From Caldilineaceae bacterium SB0664_bin_27 (lineage in GTDB: Bacteria > Chloroflexota > Anaerolineae > Caldilineales > Caldilineaceae), in NCBI GenBank assembly GCA_009838625.1, contig VXRG01000131.1:25020-89019 (forward strand): DNA of 64,000 bases, given 5' to 3'. Numbering within the stretch: position 1 is the first letter of the stretch; each line of letters starts with the position of its first letter. Of the stretch, positions 1-9,824 are shown one piece after another. The translations under genes were made by a program, and so were the position numbers. The notes below the pieces were generated by a model. The model was not told the origin of the DNA and made no database searches. It saw nothing but the letters and a program-made list of their open reading frames with translations.

Positions 1-291
1 CCCAGCCATGGCGATGAACGGATGATGATCTCAGGTACAGAGGGCGTTGTGGAGAGTATCGCCAACGAGGAGACCGCAAAGCTGATCAGCGAACAGGCCG
101 GGGTATGCAACCTCGAGATTCCCGACACGCCCAACTGGTACACGGCCTTTGTCAGCTCAGTTCAGGACGGCTCTTTCGCCGGTGTTGAAGAGCTCTTTCG
201 GATGACGGAGATTGCCCTCAAAGCCCAGCAGTCGATAGACGAAGGCAAGAGGATCTCCCTGCTGCAATCTCCGTACGGGGCGAAGAAATGA
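1..291 (+). CDS. Gfo/Idh/MocA-type oxidoreductase, C-terminal fragment (5' end outside window)
   Basis: Frame is open from base 1 (..HGDERMMISGTEGVVESI..ALKAQQSIDEGKRISL), typical C-terminus of the family; stop overlaps next ATG. Confidence 0.6.
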   Translation, partial: PSHGDERMMISGTEGVVESIANEETAKLISEQAGVCNLEIPDTPNWYTAFVSSVQDGSFAGVEELFRMTEIALKAQQSIDEGKRISLLQSPYGAKK

Positions 292-1280
292 TCGCCTATA
301 TCGTACAAAGACTGATCTACGCGGTGGTTACTTTCTGGTTTCTGAGCATCGTTGTGTTTGTCATCATTCAACTGCCGCCGGGGGATTTCCTGACCAGTTA
401 CGTCGCGCGCCTGGAGCAGGAGGGAGACATCATCGATGAGGCCGAAATCGAAGCTCTCAAGCGCGAATACGGTCTTGATGCCACCCCGGTAGAGAAGTAC
501 GTTCGCTGGTTTGGACGCTTTCTGCAGGGCGAAATGGGCCGGTCTTTCGAATGGAACCAGCCCGTGGGCAGGCTCCTGAGGGAACGTCTGCCTTACACGA
601 TACTGCTCTCTTTGATCACCCTCTTTTTCACCTATGTGGTGGCGGTGCCGATCGGGATTTACGTTGCCACCCGCCAGTACGGCTTCAGCGACTATCTGTT
701 TTCTGTGCTGGGTTTTGCCGGGCTGGCGACGCCCAACTTCATGCTCGCTCTCATTCTTATGTTCCTCTTCTTCAAATACTTCGGCATCAGCGTGGGCGGC
801 CTCTTTTCCTCGGAGTATGCCCTCGCCCCGTGGTCTCTGGGCAAAATATGGGATCTCTTCACCCATCTCTGGGTTCCTATCATCGTTATCGGCACGGCCG
901 GCACGGCAGGAATCATTCGCGTCATGCGCGGCACCCTGCTGGATGAGTTGGGCAAACAGTATGTCATCACCGCCCGCGCCAAAGGCGTTGGCGAAGGAAA
1001 ACTGCTGTTCAGATACCCGGTACGCCTGGCGATCAATCCGATCGTCAGTACGGTTGGCTGGCAGCTGCCGGGCATCGTCTCCGGCGAGACGATCGTCGCC
1101 ATCGTTCTGAGCCTGCCCACCACCGGTCCTCTCCTCTTCATGGCGCTAATCAACCAGGATATGTTCCTTGCAGGAAGTATTGTGATGTTTCTGGGTATTC
1201 TGACGTTGATCGGTACTTTTCTGTCTGACATTCTACTGATCGTAGTAGACCCACGCATCCGTTTTGAAGGAAAGACTTGA
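288..1280 (+). CDS. Peptide/opine-type ABC transporter permease (DppB-like)
   Basis: N-terminal MIAYIVQRLIYAVVTFWFLS, EAA-loop region, hydrophobic segments; first gene of permease-permease-ATPase-ATPase run. Confidence 0.92.
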   Translation: MIAYIVQRLIYAVVTFWFLSIVVFVIIQLPPGDFLTSYVARLEQEGDIIDEAEIEALKREYGLDATPVEKYVRWFGRFLQGEMGRSFEWNQPVGRLLRERLPYTILLSLITLFFTYVVAVPIGIYVATRQYGFSDYLFSVLGFAGLATPNFMLALILMFLFFKYFGISVGGLFSSEYALAPWSLGKIWDLFTHLWVPIIVIGTAGTAGIIRVMRGTLLDELGKQYVITARAKGVGEGKLLFRYPVRLAINPIVSTVGWQLPGIVSGETIVAIVLSLPTTGPLLFMALINQDMFLAGSIVMFLGILTLIGTFLSDILLIVVDPRIRFEGKT

Positions 1281-1281
1281 G

Positions 1282-2430
1282 ATGACAACCGATGTAACAA
1301 CCGGTGTTTCAAGCGGAGTCGGGATGCGGGAGGCCGGGATCACGGCCGAAGAGCGCTACTTCCTGGCCTCGCAGTGGCAATTGATGTGGCGCAAGTTCAA
1401 AAGACATCGTTTGGCCGTAGTCTCTGTTTCCCTGCTGAGCATTCTCTATGTCCTGGCGATCACATATCAGTTCTGGGTCCCCTACGGCCGGTTGACGAAA
1501 CATGAGGATTACTTAAGCGCCTCTCCCTCTCGCATTCATCTCTTCGACAGTGAAGGTCGATTCCGAGGTCCATTCGTATATAAGCTGGACGGAGAAATCG
1601 ACTTTGATACCTTCACCCGCGTCTATACGGAAGACACCTCACAGATCTACCGCATTCGCTTTTTCCAAAAGGGAGAATCCTATCGGTTCTGGGGTCTCTT
1701 TCCAATGGACATCCACTTCTTTCTTCCGGAGGAAGGAGGCGTGATCTTTCTGTTCGGCACCGATTCGCTGGGCCGCGATCTCTTTTCGCGGACGCTGGCG
1801 GGCGCCCAGGTCAGCCTTTCCGTTGGACTGGTTGGTGTCATGATCAGCTTTGTACTGGGCTGCCTTCTTGGCGGCATTTCCGGCTACTTCGGCGGGGCGA
1901 CCGACATGCTGATCCAGCGCATTATCGAGTTCGTAATCATCGTGCCCACGATACCGCTGTGGATGGCGCTGAGCGCGGCCGTGCCTGCGGGATGGTCGCC
2001 GGTCAAAATCTACTTCTCCATCACCATCATTCTTTCCATTATCGGATGGGCCGGGTTGGCCCGGGTCGTACGCGGCAAACTGCTCGAGATGCGCGAGTCG
2101 GACTTCGTGATCGCGGCCAAAGTCGCCGGTTCCACCGATATGCAGATCATCGTTGAGCATCTGTTGCCGGGGTTTATGAGCTATCTCATCGTCCATCTCA
2201 CACTGGCCATTCCGAACATGATCCTGGGAGAAACGGCGCTCAGCTTCCTGGGGCTGGGCATTCGTGCACCGGCGGTCAGTTGGGGCACCCTGTTAAAAGA
2301 TGCTCAGAATGTCCGCAGCGTGGCCGTGCAGCCGTGGATGCTTATCCCCGGTCTGCTTGTGATTATTACAGTGCTTTTGTTCAACTTTATCGGCGATGGG
2401 CTGCGTGACGCGGCCGACCCCTACAAGTAA
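1282..2430 (+). CDS. Peptide-type ABC transporter permease (DppC-like)
   Basis: [25 protein letters not shown] motif; ATG at 1282 preferred over the listed TTG at 1264. Confidence 0.92.
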   Translation: MTTDVTTGVSSGVGMREAGITAEERYFLASQWQLMWRKFKRHRLAVVSVSLLSILYVLAITYQFWVPYGRLTKHEDYLSASPSRIHLFDSEGRFRGPFVYKLDGEIDFDTFTRVYTEDTSQIYRIRFFQKGESYRFWGLFPMDIHFFLPEEGGVIFLFGTDSLGRDLFSRTLAGAQVSLSVGLVGVMISFVLGCLLGGISGYFGGATDMLIQRIIEFVIIVPTIPLWMALSAAVPAGWSPVKIYFSITIILSIIGWAGLARVVRGKLLEMRESDFVIAAKVAGSTDMQIIVEHLLPGFMSYLIVHLTLAIPNMILGETALSFLGLGIRAPAVSWGTLLKDAQNVRSVAVQPWMLIPGLLVIITVLLFNFIGDGLRDAADPYK

Positions 2431-2435
2431 CGGCA

Positions 2436-3428
2436 ATGGAACAGCAAGAGCCAGTCCTGGAACTCAGAGATCTGCACACCTACTTCCCCCTGGAAGAGGG
2501 GTTGCTGAAGGCGGTGAACGGTGTATCTCTCACCATTCATAAGAACCGCACACTCGGTGTGGTGGGCGAATCGGGCTGCGGCAAGAGCGTTACCGCCCAG
2601 TCGATCCTGCGCATCGTGCCTGAGTTTGCGCAAATGACCGGGGAGATTCTGCTGCACCAGAACGGCCATATCACCGATCTGGCTGCCCTCGCCCCGTCCG
2701 GGAAAGAGATCCGCGATATTCGCGGCCGCGATATCTCGATGATCTTTCAGGAGCCGATGACAGCTTTCTCACCTGTGCATACGGTCGGCGATCAGATCAT
2801 GGAGGCCATTCTGGTTCACGAAGACACGGCCCGGGAGGAGGCGCGAAGCCGGGCCGTTGAACTCCTCAGCCTGGTCGGCATTCCCATGCCCGATGAACGT
2901 GTAGACGCCTATCCGCATCAGCTATCGGGGGGGATGCGTCAACGCGCGATGATCGCCATGGCGCTGGCGCTCAAGCCCAAGCTCCTCATCGCAGATGAGC
3001 CGACGACAGCGCTGGACGTGACCATTCAGGCCCAGATTCTACGTCTAATGAAGACGCTTCAGGCCGAGATGGGCATGTCGATCATGTTCATTACCCATGA
3101 TCTGGGTGTGATTGCGAATATGGCCGATGAAGTCGCCGTGATGTACCTGGGACGGGTGGTCGAATTCGGCAGTGTCAGGCAGATTTTCCGCTCGCCCCAA
3201 CATCCCTATACCCAAGCCCTGTTGCGCTCGATCCCCAGGACAGGGCACAGGGCGCGGGTCCGTCTGGACACGATCGAGGGCATTGTCCCCGTCCCCCTCG
3301 ATCCGCCTGATATCTGTCCATTTTCCGATCGTTGCACGCAGTTCATCCCCGGCCGCTGTGACGAGAAGGTGCCCGATTTTCTGGAAACAGAGTCGGGGCA
3401 TTCGGTACGTTGTATTCTCTATGAATGA
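2436..3428 (+). CDS. Oligopeptide ABC transporter ATPase (DppD-like)
   Basis: Walker [17 protein letters not shown] signature, C-terminal Cys-rich oligo_HPY region. Confidence 0.95.
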   Translation: MEQQEPVLELRDLHTYFPLEEGLLKAVNGVSLTIHKNRTLGVVGESGCGKSVTAQSILRIVPEFAQMTGEILLHQNGHITDLAALAPSGKEIRDIRGRDISMIFQEPMTAFSPVHTVGDQIMEAILVHEDTAREEARSRAVELLSLVGIPMPDERVDAYPHQLSGGMRQRAMIAMALALKPKLLIADEPTTALDVTIQAQILRLMKTLQAEMGMSIMFITHDLGVIANMADEVAVMYLGRVVEFGSVRQIFRSPQHPYTQALLRSIPRTGHRARVRLDTIEGIVPVPLDPPDICPFSDRCTQFIPGRCDEKVPDFLETESGHSVRCILYE

Positions 3429-4465
3429 CAGCTATGGAATCGAACAACCTGCTCGAAGTACATAACCTCAAAAAGTATTTCCCCATCGAAAAGGGCCTGC
3501 TGCGCCGGGTGGTTGGGCAGGTGCGCGCCGTCGATGACGTGAGCCTGAGCATCGCCCCCGGGCAGACCCTGGGGCTGGTCGGCGAGTCGGGGTGCGGCAA
3601 AACGACGCTGGGCCGCTGCGTTATCCGCGCGATTGAACCGACGGAAGGACAGGTGCTGTTGCGTGTCGACGACCGCCAGGCCGATATAACCGGTCTCGAT
3701 GCCAAGGAGCTGCGCGCCACCCGCCGTCATATGCAGATGGTCTTTCAGGACCCCTATGCGAGCCTCGATCCCCGCAAGACCATTCTGGACATCGTCGGCG
3801 AGCCCCTGCGCGTAAACAAGCTGGCCAGGGGCGAGGATCTGGAACAGCGCGTGCGTCAACTGGTCGATCTGGTCGGCCTGGACGTCAAGTACCTGAAACG
3901 CTATCCCCACGCCTTCAGCGGCGGTCAGCGCCAGCGCATCGGCATCGCCCGCGCCTTGAGCCTGCATCCCAGCCTGATCGTCTGTGACGAGCCCGTTTCC
4001 GCCCTCGACGTTTCGGTCCAGGCCCAGATTCTCAATCTGCTGCAGGACCTGCAGACGGAGTTCAGTCTCACCTATCTGTTCATCGCCCACGATCTCAGTG
4101 TCATTCAGCATATCTCCGACCAGGTAGCCGTCATGTATGTCGGCAAGATCGTGGAGCAGGCGCAGACGGAGGAGCTCTTCCTGAACCCCAAGCACCCCTA
4201 TACGGAAGCGCTCCTGTCCGCAATCCCGCAACCTGATCCGGACTCCCTGCTGGATGAAATCACGCTTGAGGGTGAAGTGCCCAGTCCGGCCAACCCACCT
4301 CCCGGCTGCTACTTTCATCCCCGTTGCCAGTACGCACAGCAGATCTGTCAGGAGGAAATACCACCTCTCCTGGAAGTCAGCCCCGACCATTACGCCGCCT
4401 GCCATTTCGCCCAGGAGTTGACGCTGCACGGTGTGGGAGACCTGGAAGAGGATAGCCGGTTGTGA
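3425..4465 (+). CDS. Oligopeptide ABC transporter ATPase (DppF-like)
   Basis: Walker [26 protein letters not shown]-terminal GCYFHPRC. Confidence 0.95.
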   Translation: MTAMESNNLLEVHNLKKYFPIEKGLLRRVVGQVRAVDDVSLSIAPGQTLGLVGESGCGKTTLGRCVIRAIEPTEGQVLLRVDDRQADITGLDAKELRATRRHMQMVFQDPYASLDPRKTILDIVGEPLRVNKLARGEDLEQRVRQLVDLVGLDVKYLKRYPHAFSGGQRQRIGIARALSLHPSLIVCDEPVSALDVSVQAQILNLLQDLQTEFSLTYLFIAHDLSVIQHISDQVAVMYVGKIVEQAQTEELFLNPKHPYTEALLSAIPQPDPDSLLDEITLEGEVPSPANPPPGCYFHPRCQYAQQICQEEIPPLLEVSPDHYAACHFAQELTLHGVGDLEEDSRL

Positions 4466-4563
4466 ATCCTCCTGTTGGTTCCAACTTCTGCGCAGGTGTC
4501 GAGACAGGCGCACAGGCGATGGGAGAGCGGCTGTGGCGCTGATCCGGGAAGTGGGGTGAAGGT

Positions 4564-4989
4564 ATGGACGCGCTTCTCTTCTGGACAGCGCTGTGGCTTG
4601 CCGGTGTGGGGCTGTTTGTGTACCTGACAATCACGTTGGTGCGCCGGTTGGTAATTCGTTTCAGCCAGGGAGTCGAGGCCAACGTCCGCGCCGCAGAGTC
4701 GATTGTCAACGATGAGCGCGTTCCCGAAGACTGGGCAGCACCCTACCGCCAACAGATCGAGACCCTTAGGCGGACCGTTGGTTCCGAAGCCGAGATCGAA
4801 CGCGCTGGCCGCCGCGGGCATAAAGACTGCTTGCGTCAATTGGACCGGCTTGTGCAGTACTTTGAGAAAAGCAACCTGGTAGATAGCACGGAATCACGGC
4901 ATGTCCTCCTGACAGGGCTTCAACGCCAGCGCGAACGCTGGGTCGCCGGCGGATGGCAGTACGTGATCGAGCAAGAAGACGATCGCTGA
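4564..4989 (+). CDS. Hypothetical protein with N-terminal TM helix
   Basis: ORF with hydrophobic N-terminus; no family recognised. Confidence 0.5.
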   Translation: MDALLFWTALWLAGVGLFVYLTITLVRRLVIRFSQGVEANVRAAESIVNDERVPEDWAAPYRQQIETLRRTVGSEAEIERAGRRGHKDCLRQLDRLVQYFEKSNLVDSTESRHVLLTGLQRQRERWVAGGWQYVIEQEDDR

Positions 4990-5404
4990 AAAGGTGTTAG
5001 TGGATAAGCAGCTAGAAGCGGCTTCAAAAAAGCGGGAATCGACCAAGTGTCCAGCATACCAATTCCCACTCAGGTTTGTCCTGGACGGGCATGGAGGAAT
5101 TTCTTGGTAAGACTTCAGTGCTCTTCGTGAACAGACGCCGTTATTTGTATCATTTGGTTCGTGTTAACCCTGTCTTGTCCCCTTATTGAACAGCCTCTAA
5201 GGTCTCATTGTTGGGAGCAGCTTTAAGGGGTCCTGTCAATCGCTTGCGAAATGTTTCGGGCAGCGACGTATCTTGTTAGACCTGAGCGCTCGTTGAGCAA
5301 TCGATTCATGTCATCTCCACACCAGCCGGGCACCTGAATCATATTGAGCAGGAATTGTATTTCCCGTGCGTCGTCGGGTGTTTCTGATTCTTTGAGCGGT
5401 ATCC

Positions 5405-6277
5405 TTAAGGAGAACCGAATATACGAATTGCTCCATCGGGAGAAATAGCGAATTTCTTGTTTTCGAAAATCGCATGCATCACCAGAGAAACGTAGTCTTC
5501 ACCATATATTTGGATCTTATTTGTAGTCGTATAGTACCTGACTTTGAATCGTAATTCCCTGATTCTTGCTCTCGCGTCGATTGTTGGGAAAGACAAAGTG
5601 GTTTCTACCGGAAATCTCACGGCGTATGACTTGCCTTCTTCTTCTAGCGAAGACAATTCAACCCATTGGAAGCCTAACGCGTCTGTGTAGTCGATTCCGG
5701 CTCCTGATGTGCTTGGGATACTATTGATCAGTTTGTGGAGTGAAATTGATCTGCTATGAGCGGTGTGAAAGAGTATTTCAGAAGACAAGGCTTGAACTGG
5801 GACTAACTTTCCTTTGTCTTCAAGGCCTTCTTGTATGAACTCAAAGTCGTAAAACTCAGGTATTTCGAAGCGAAGATCTATGTGGACATCCTTTATTAGT
5901 CCTTCCCAATCAGCATCTAAGGGATTCCTCAATTCGACTAGGCTAATGTTCTTAGACCTTGCCAAGCCCTCTGCATCTGGAGTAAAGCCCGATTGTGATA
6001 CAATCACTCCCTTTTCGATCTGAGTATCGTCAAGAATAACCGAAAGTTTAGCGATTGGATCTTTGTCGACTTTCTTTTCCCAATGCTTACATTCGATTGC
6101 AGTCCTATACTCGTGAACACCATCACTATGGGAGGTGAGGACATCAATCTGATGAAACACGCCGGACTTCCCCTGGACTTTGCAAGCCGATCCCCAGCAG
6201 AGAATTCTAATGTTGGCGAATTCTCCTAATTTCTCATATATGTCCTTAACACGCTCCTCATATGACTGCCAGTTCAT
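5405..6277 (-). CDS. Mrr-like restriction endonuclease / PD-(D/E)xK nuclease
   Basis: VFHQIDV...TAIECKHWEKKV...GVIVSQSGFTPDAEGLA matches the Mrr_cat pattern (D..ExK core); start may be 6292 or the Met at about 6277. Confidence 0.75.
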   Translation of the reverse strand: MNWQSYEERVKDIYEKLGEFANIRILCWGSACKVQGKSGVFHQIDVLTSHSDGVHEYRTAIECKHWEKKVDKDPIAKLSVILDDTQIEKGVIVSQSGFTPDAEGLARSKNISLVELRNPLDADWEGLIKDVHIDLRFEIPEFYDFEFIQEGLEDKGKLVPVQALSSEILFHTAHSRSISLHKLINSIPSTSGAGIDYTDALGFQWVELSSLEEEGKSYAVRFPVETTLSFPTIDARARIRELRFKVRYYTTTNKIQIYGEDYVSLVMHAIFENKKFAISPDGAIRIFGSP

Positions 6278-6386
6278 CTCTGCACTCCTCAATATTCAGC
6301 AAAACATGGGGCAATAGTAGAGTCGATGATTTCAAGCCAGAATTTTCCGCATTATCAAGAATCTTGTACACGTTGAAGTAAACTAG

Positions 6387-7209
6387 GGCTCGTTGACATT
6401 TGATGAATTCTGACACTTTGGCGACAATAGCAGAATGTCTACAACTAAGATTTCCGACTATCAGTGGTAGAAACTTTACGCGTTTCTGCAAGGACATCCT
6501 CGTGCCTACGCAGGGCGAGAGCAAGAGTGTCGCCGTTTCGTTGAGGCAGTTCACTGGATTCTGCGCACCGGCGCCCAGTGGCGTGCACTGCCAGACAGGT
6601 ATGGCAAGTGGAACAGCGTCTTCAAACGCTTCGGACGCTGGGACGAGAACGGTGTATGGGCCGACATGTTCAAACAGTTCGCCCAGGACCCAGACATGGC
6701 AGCAGTGATGCCCGATAGTACAGTTGTGCGCGCCCATATGAGCGCAGCGGGCGGGTCAAAAAAGGGGGCCCTCAGCAAGAACAGTGCCTAGGTCGGAGCC
6801 GGGGCGGATTCAGCAGCAAGATCCATCTCCTCGTCGATGCCCTGGGCTTTCCCCTCGTGTTCATTTTGACCGGGGGTGAGCGCCATGACATGACCCAATC
6901 TGAAGTGTTGCTCACCCCTTTCGATTTTGATGCTGTTATTGCCGGCAAAGGCTACGAATCTGGCCCGTTGCGAGTGTTGCTCGCAGCCCAACAGTTAGAG
7001 GTGATCATCCCTTCCCGCAGCTATCGCAAGCAACCACGGGACTATGACCGCATCCGCTTCCGAGAACGCAACATCGTCGACCGATTCATCAACAAACTCA
7101 AGTGGTGTCGACGCATTTCCACTCGCTATGAAAAACTCGCACGACGTTTCATCGCTTTCTTGCACTTTGCTTCTACACTGATTTGGCTTCAACGAAATGT
7201 CAACGGGAC
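6387..7209 (+). mobile_element. IS5-family (IS427-like) insertion sequence, about 823 bp, complete ends
   Basis: Terminal inverted repeats GGCTCGTTGACATTT / GTCCCGTTGACATTT (13/15) flanked by CTAG at 6383-6386 and 7210-7213; encodes IS5 DDE transposase. Confidence 0.88.
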
Positions 7210-7213
7210 CTAG
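6435..7213 (+). pseudogene. IS5-family transposase: ORF A with in-frame TAG at 6468-6470, -1 frameshift at A_AAA_AAG (6758-6764) into ORF B
   Basis: Frame-3 MSTTKISDYQW*KLYAFLQGHPRAYAGREQECRRFVEAVHWILRTGAQWRALP...VVRAHMSAAGGSKK joins by -1 shift to GGPQQEQCLGRSRGGFSSKIHLLVDALGFPLVFILTGGERHDMTQSE... Confidence 0.85.
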
Positions 7214-7768
7214 ATACTTTGGGAAATCCGCCACCCACTTCTTAGTCACCTATCTATCTTGTCGATATGTCGTTTGATCTGCCGAAAATCTGGGGAGGCA
7301 CTGACGTACAGCCTGATATGAATGCGATCTTTTGGCGTGACTTCGAGTCCTTTCATCAGTTTAGAGGTCATGGAATTGTGATTAGTGACAGACTCAATCA
7401 GGAAGGTCTGCAAAATAGTATATCCAATCCAAGTGAAATAGATGGACTTCGAAGATGGTAGAGGGCACCTTCTTCGAAGAGTGGCTAGGCACTCTGTGAG
7501 CCTACCGAGGTGCTCGGCTCAAATATTGTGGCGCTTCAGGGCGGAGAATCAAAGAAGCATCAAGCGGCGCAATGCTGAGGCGTGCTCCCAGTGAAGGTCC
7601 TGCGCAGCCAGTAAGAACTGAAACTCTTCTGAGTGGCCAGGGGAACTCAGACTACGGTTGCCTATGCAGGCCGCGACAAATACGCTTCCCGATCCCATGA
7701 TAGCCTAAACCGAAGACCGTCACAGCCTCAGAAATGTGGGTGTGCCTGAGTAGCGAGTATACATCCGC

Positions 7769-7981
7769 TTAACCAACTCGCGAATACGGATATGCATTCT
7801 TGATGTACTGATTGAGGAATTGTCCTTTGGACGACGCCTGCATTATTCGCTGATACAAGAATTCTGGGACGCCATAATATTGGTATACCCAGCCACTTAA
7901 GAATTCGACTTCAAGGGTCTGTGTAGCAATGTCATAACCTATACCCCCTATGTTTGAGGATGCTACTTGATGTCTGTCCAT
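7769..7981 (-). CDS. KTSC-domain small protein (70 aa)
   Basis: MDRHQVASSNIGGIGYDIATQTLEVEFLSGWVYQYYGVPEFLYQRIMQASSKGQFLNQYIKNAY matches the KTSC domain; ATG at 7981 with AAGGAG upstream, 10 nt after herA stop; listed longer ORF overlaps herA. Confidence 0.85.
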   Translation of the reverse strand: MDRHQVASSNIGGIGYDIATQTLEVEFLSGWVYQYYGVPEFLYQRIMQASSKGQFLNQYIKNAYPYSRVG

Positions 7982-7991
7982 CTGCCTCTCC

Positions 7992-9824
7992 TTACTCAGC
8001 AACAGAGTCGTCTTCCACAGGGACCCGTTGGATTCGCAGGTCCTTTGCCACCGCAAGCGGACTCTGGGCCCGCCATGATGCCACGACTCGCTCATACCCC
8101 TCCTCTCGTTTCGCCATGCCCCAAGTGGAACTGACATCCGGATCTTCGCTTCTTGGCCTATGTTCCTTAGCAGGGAAGGTGACCCGGCAGCGCATTGGCA
8201 GTTTCGCTGCCTCGCCAGTGACGATCGCCTCTCCGGTACGGAGGACAGGCAGGACATCGAGAAGGCCTACAAGGCCGTCCGGCAATGTTCCTTGGACACG
8301 TGCGCGGTCAGATGGGTTCGCCAGGCGAAGTGCAAAGAACGTTCCACATTGTGATAGTATGGTCTCATTCACTTCAGAAGGTCTTTGGCTGACCACCATG
8401 GCTCCCACTCCATACTTCCTGCCTTCCTTGACAATTCTCTGAACTACCTCAGTTGCCGTCCCGTCCAAACCATCTGATAGGTAGCGATGTGCCTCTTCCA
8501 TCACGATCAGCAAAGGGCGTTTGCTTCCACCCTCCGTTTTTTCTCGGCTCCAAAACAGTGCTTCATACACTATCTTGAGGATCGAACCAACCAGACGTTC
8601 AAGCACGATACTGGGTATCCCGGACAGGTCAAGAATGGTGATGGGTTTCCTGCCACCTAACCAGCCAGCCAATAAATCATCCAAGTCTCTCGTTGGTTTT
8701 CCACAAAGATCGGGTTCCCAAGGGCCGGGGCGCAACAGGAAATTATAGCGACGATCAAGCAGTCGAGAACGTAGCAGGTTCAAAGGACGCTGTATTCCGA
8801 CGGCCCGTGGATTCAGAAACGGGCCTGCAGCACCCATTGCATGAGGCTTATACGTCGGTGGAGTAAGAGTATCAGCGTCGCCAATTTGTTGTAAAGTCGG
8901 TTCATCACGGTCAACACCTTCGAATGTTACGAGTTCGAAGTCAATAAGGTCATACCAAAGTCTTTTAAGGCTGAAGGGCAAGGGAGTGTCGACAGTTATT
9001 GATTCGGAGTCAACCCCCGGAAACGTTTGCGAACCGTGAGACGTTAACTTAAGCTGATAAATCTTGTCGGTAAATGCCGTTTCACTGTTGCCCTCCAAGC
9101 CACCAGTCAGAAAATCAAGTAGATCGTCGCTATCCAGCGCCCAAAAGGGAATGAACAAGCGTTCTTCGCCGTATTGTGGCTCAACACTGAATACTTGGGC
9201 GACGTCTGCCAGAGGCATCGAGTACTCGCCATGTAAGTCAAGGAGCAAGATCCGAGCGTTAGGGTATCCTTCAGAATCAGGGCCAGAGGTCGTTATAGAT
9301 CTCAAGAGGCTTGCGATAGTTGTGGACTTCCCAGATCCTGTAGATCCAAGAACGGCTGAATGCCTTGTCACCAATTCGTTGATGGCGACATTAGCTGTGA
9401 TACTTTCAGCGCTCGCGAGAGTCCCGATCACGATGTGCCCTTGCCCGCGTATCTCGTAGAGTTTACGCAGATGCTCCTCAACCGCTAGGTGGACTGAGTC
9501 TCCAATGTTTGGATATTGACTGACCCCTCGCTCGAATGTTCCTCCAATGACCTCGCCCACAAGCTCGACCTTCATCCAGCGACCTGTGTCTTCTACCGGT
9601 TCCAAGTTTTCAGGCACAGCGTTTGCACCGACCTCGGAAACAACCCCAAACAAGTCTTGGTAGCCTTGTGGGACTCTGACAAAACTGCCGACTTGCCCAA
9701 CTTTGTAAGTCTGGCCTTTGAAAACGGACAAACCAGACGCGATTGACTCAGCGAGGCGAACGCTAAGTGCCGCTCCGGAAACTGCTGCGATCATTCCAAG
9801 ATAAGTGGGATCCCGGGTTAGCAA
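7992..9824 (-). CDS. herA: HerA-type ATPase/translocase (DUF87)
   Basis: Walker A LGSTGSGKSTT, LLLDLHGEYS, Walker B LLIVMEEAHRYL, VSQRPSEV; HAS-barrel-like N-terminus; TTG start abuts SIR2 stop. Confidence 0.92.
   Translation of the reverse strand: MLTRDPTYLGMIAAVSGAALSVRLAESIASGLSVFKGQTYKVGQVGSFVRVPQGYQDLFGVVSEVGANAVPENLEPVEDTGRWMKVELVGEVIGGTFERGVSQYPNIGDSVHLAVEEHLRKLYEIRGQGHIVIGTLASAESITANVAINELVTRHSAVLGSTGSGKSTTIASLLRSITTSGPDSEGYPNARILLLDLHGEYSMPLADVAQVFSVEPQYGEERLFIPFWALDSDDLLDFLTGGLEGNSETAFTDKIYQLKLTSHGSQTFPGVDSESITVDTPLPFSLKRLWYDLIDFELVTFEGVDRDEPTLQQIGDADTLTPPTYKPHAMGAAGPFLNPRAVGIQRPLNLLRSRLLDRRYNFLLRPGPWEPDLCGKPTRDLDDLLAGWLGGRKPITILDLSGIPSIVLERLVGSILKIVYEALFWSREKTEGGSKRPLLIVMEEAHRYLSDGLDGTATEVVQRIVKEGRKYGVGAMVVSQRPSEVNETILSQCGTFFALRLANPSDRARVQGTLPDGLVGLLDVLPVLRTGEAIVTGEAAKLPMRCRVTFPAKEHRPRSEDPDVSSTWGMAKREEGYERVVASWRAQSPLAVAKDLRIQRVPVEDDSVAE

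Noticed and set aside
3419-4630. 403-aa minus-strand ORF, and similar long antisense ORFs (18245-19399, 22097-23296, 27461-28687, 33543-34370, 38866-40074, 58173-59429)
   Set aside because: Each lies opposite a gene with clear family motifs; low-complexity Arg/Gln/Asp/His/Leu-rich translations typical of GC-rich shadow frames.
6258-6737. 159-aa minus ORF spanning the IS left end
   Set aside because: Antisense to the transposase and crosses the IS boundary; no coding signature.
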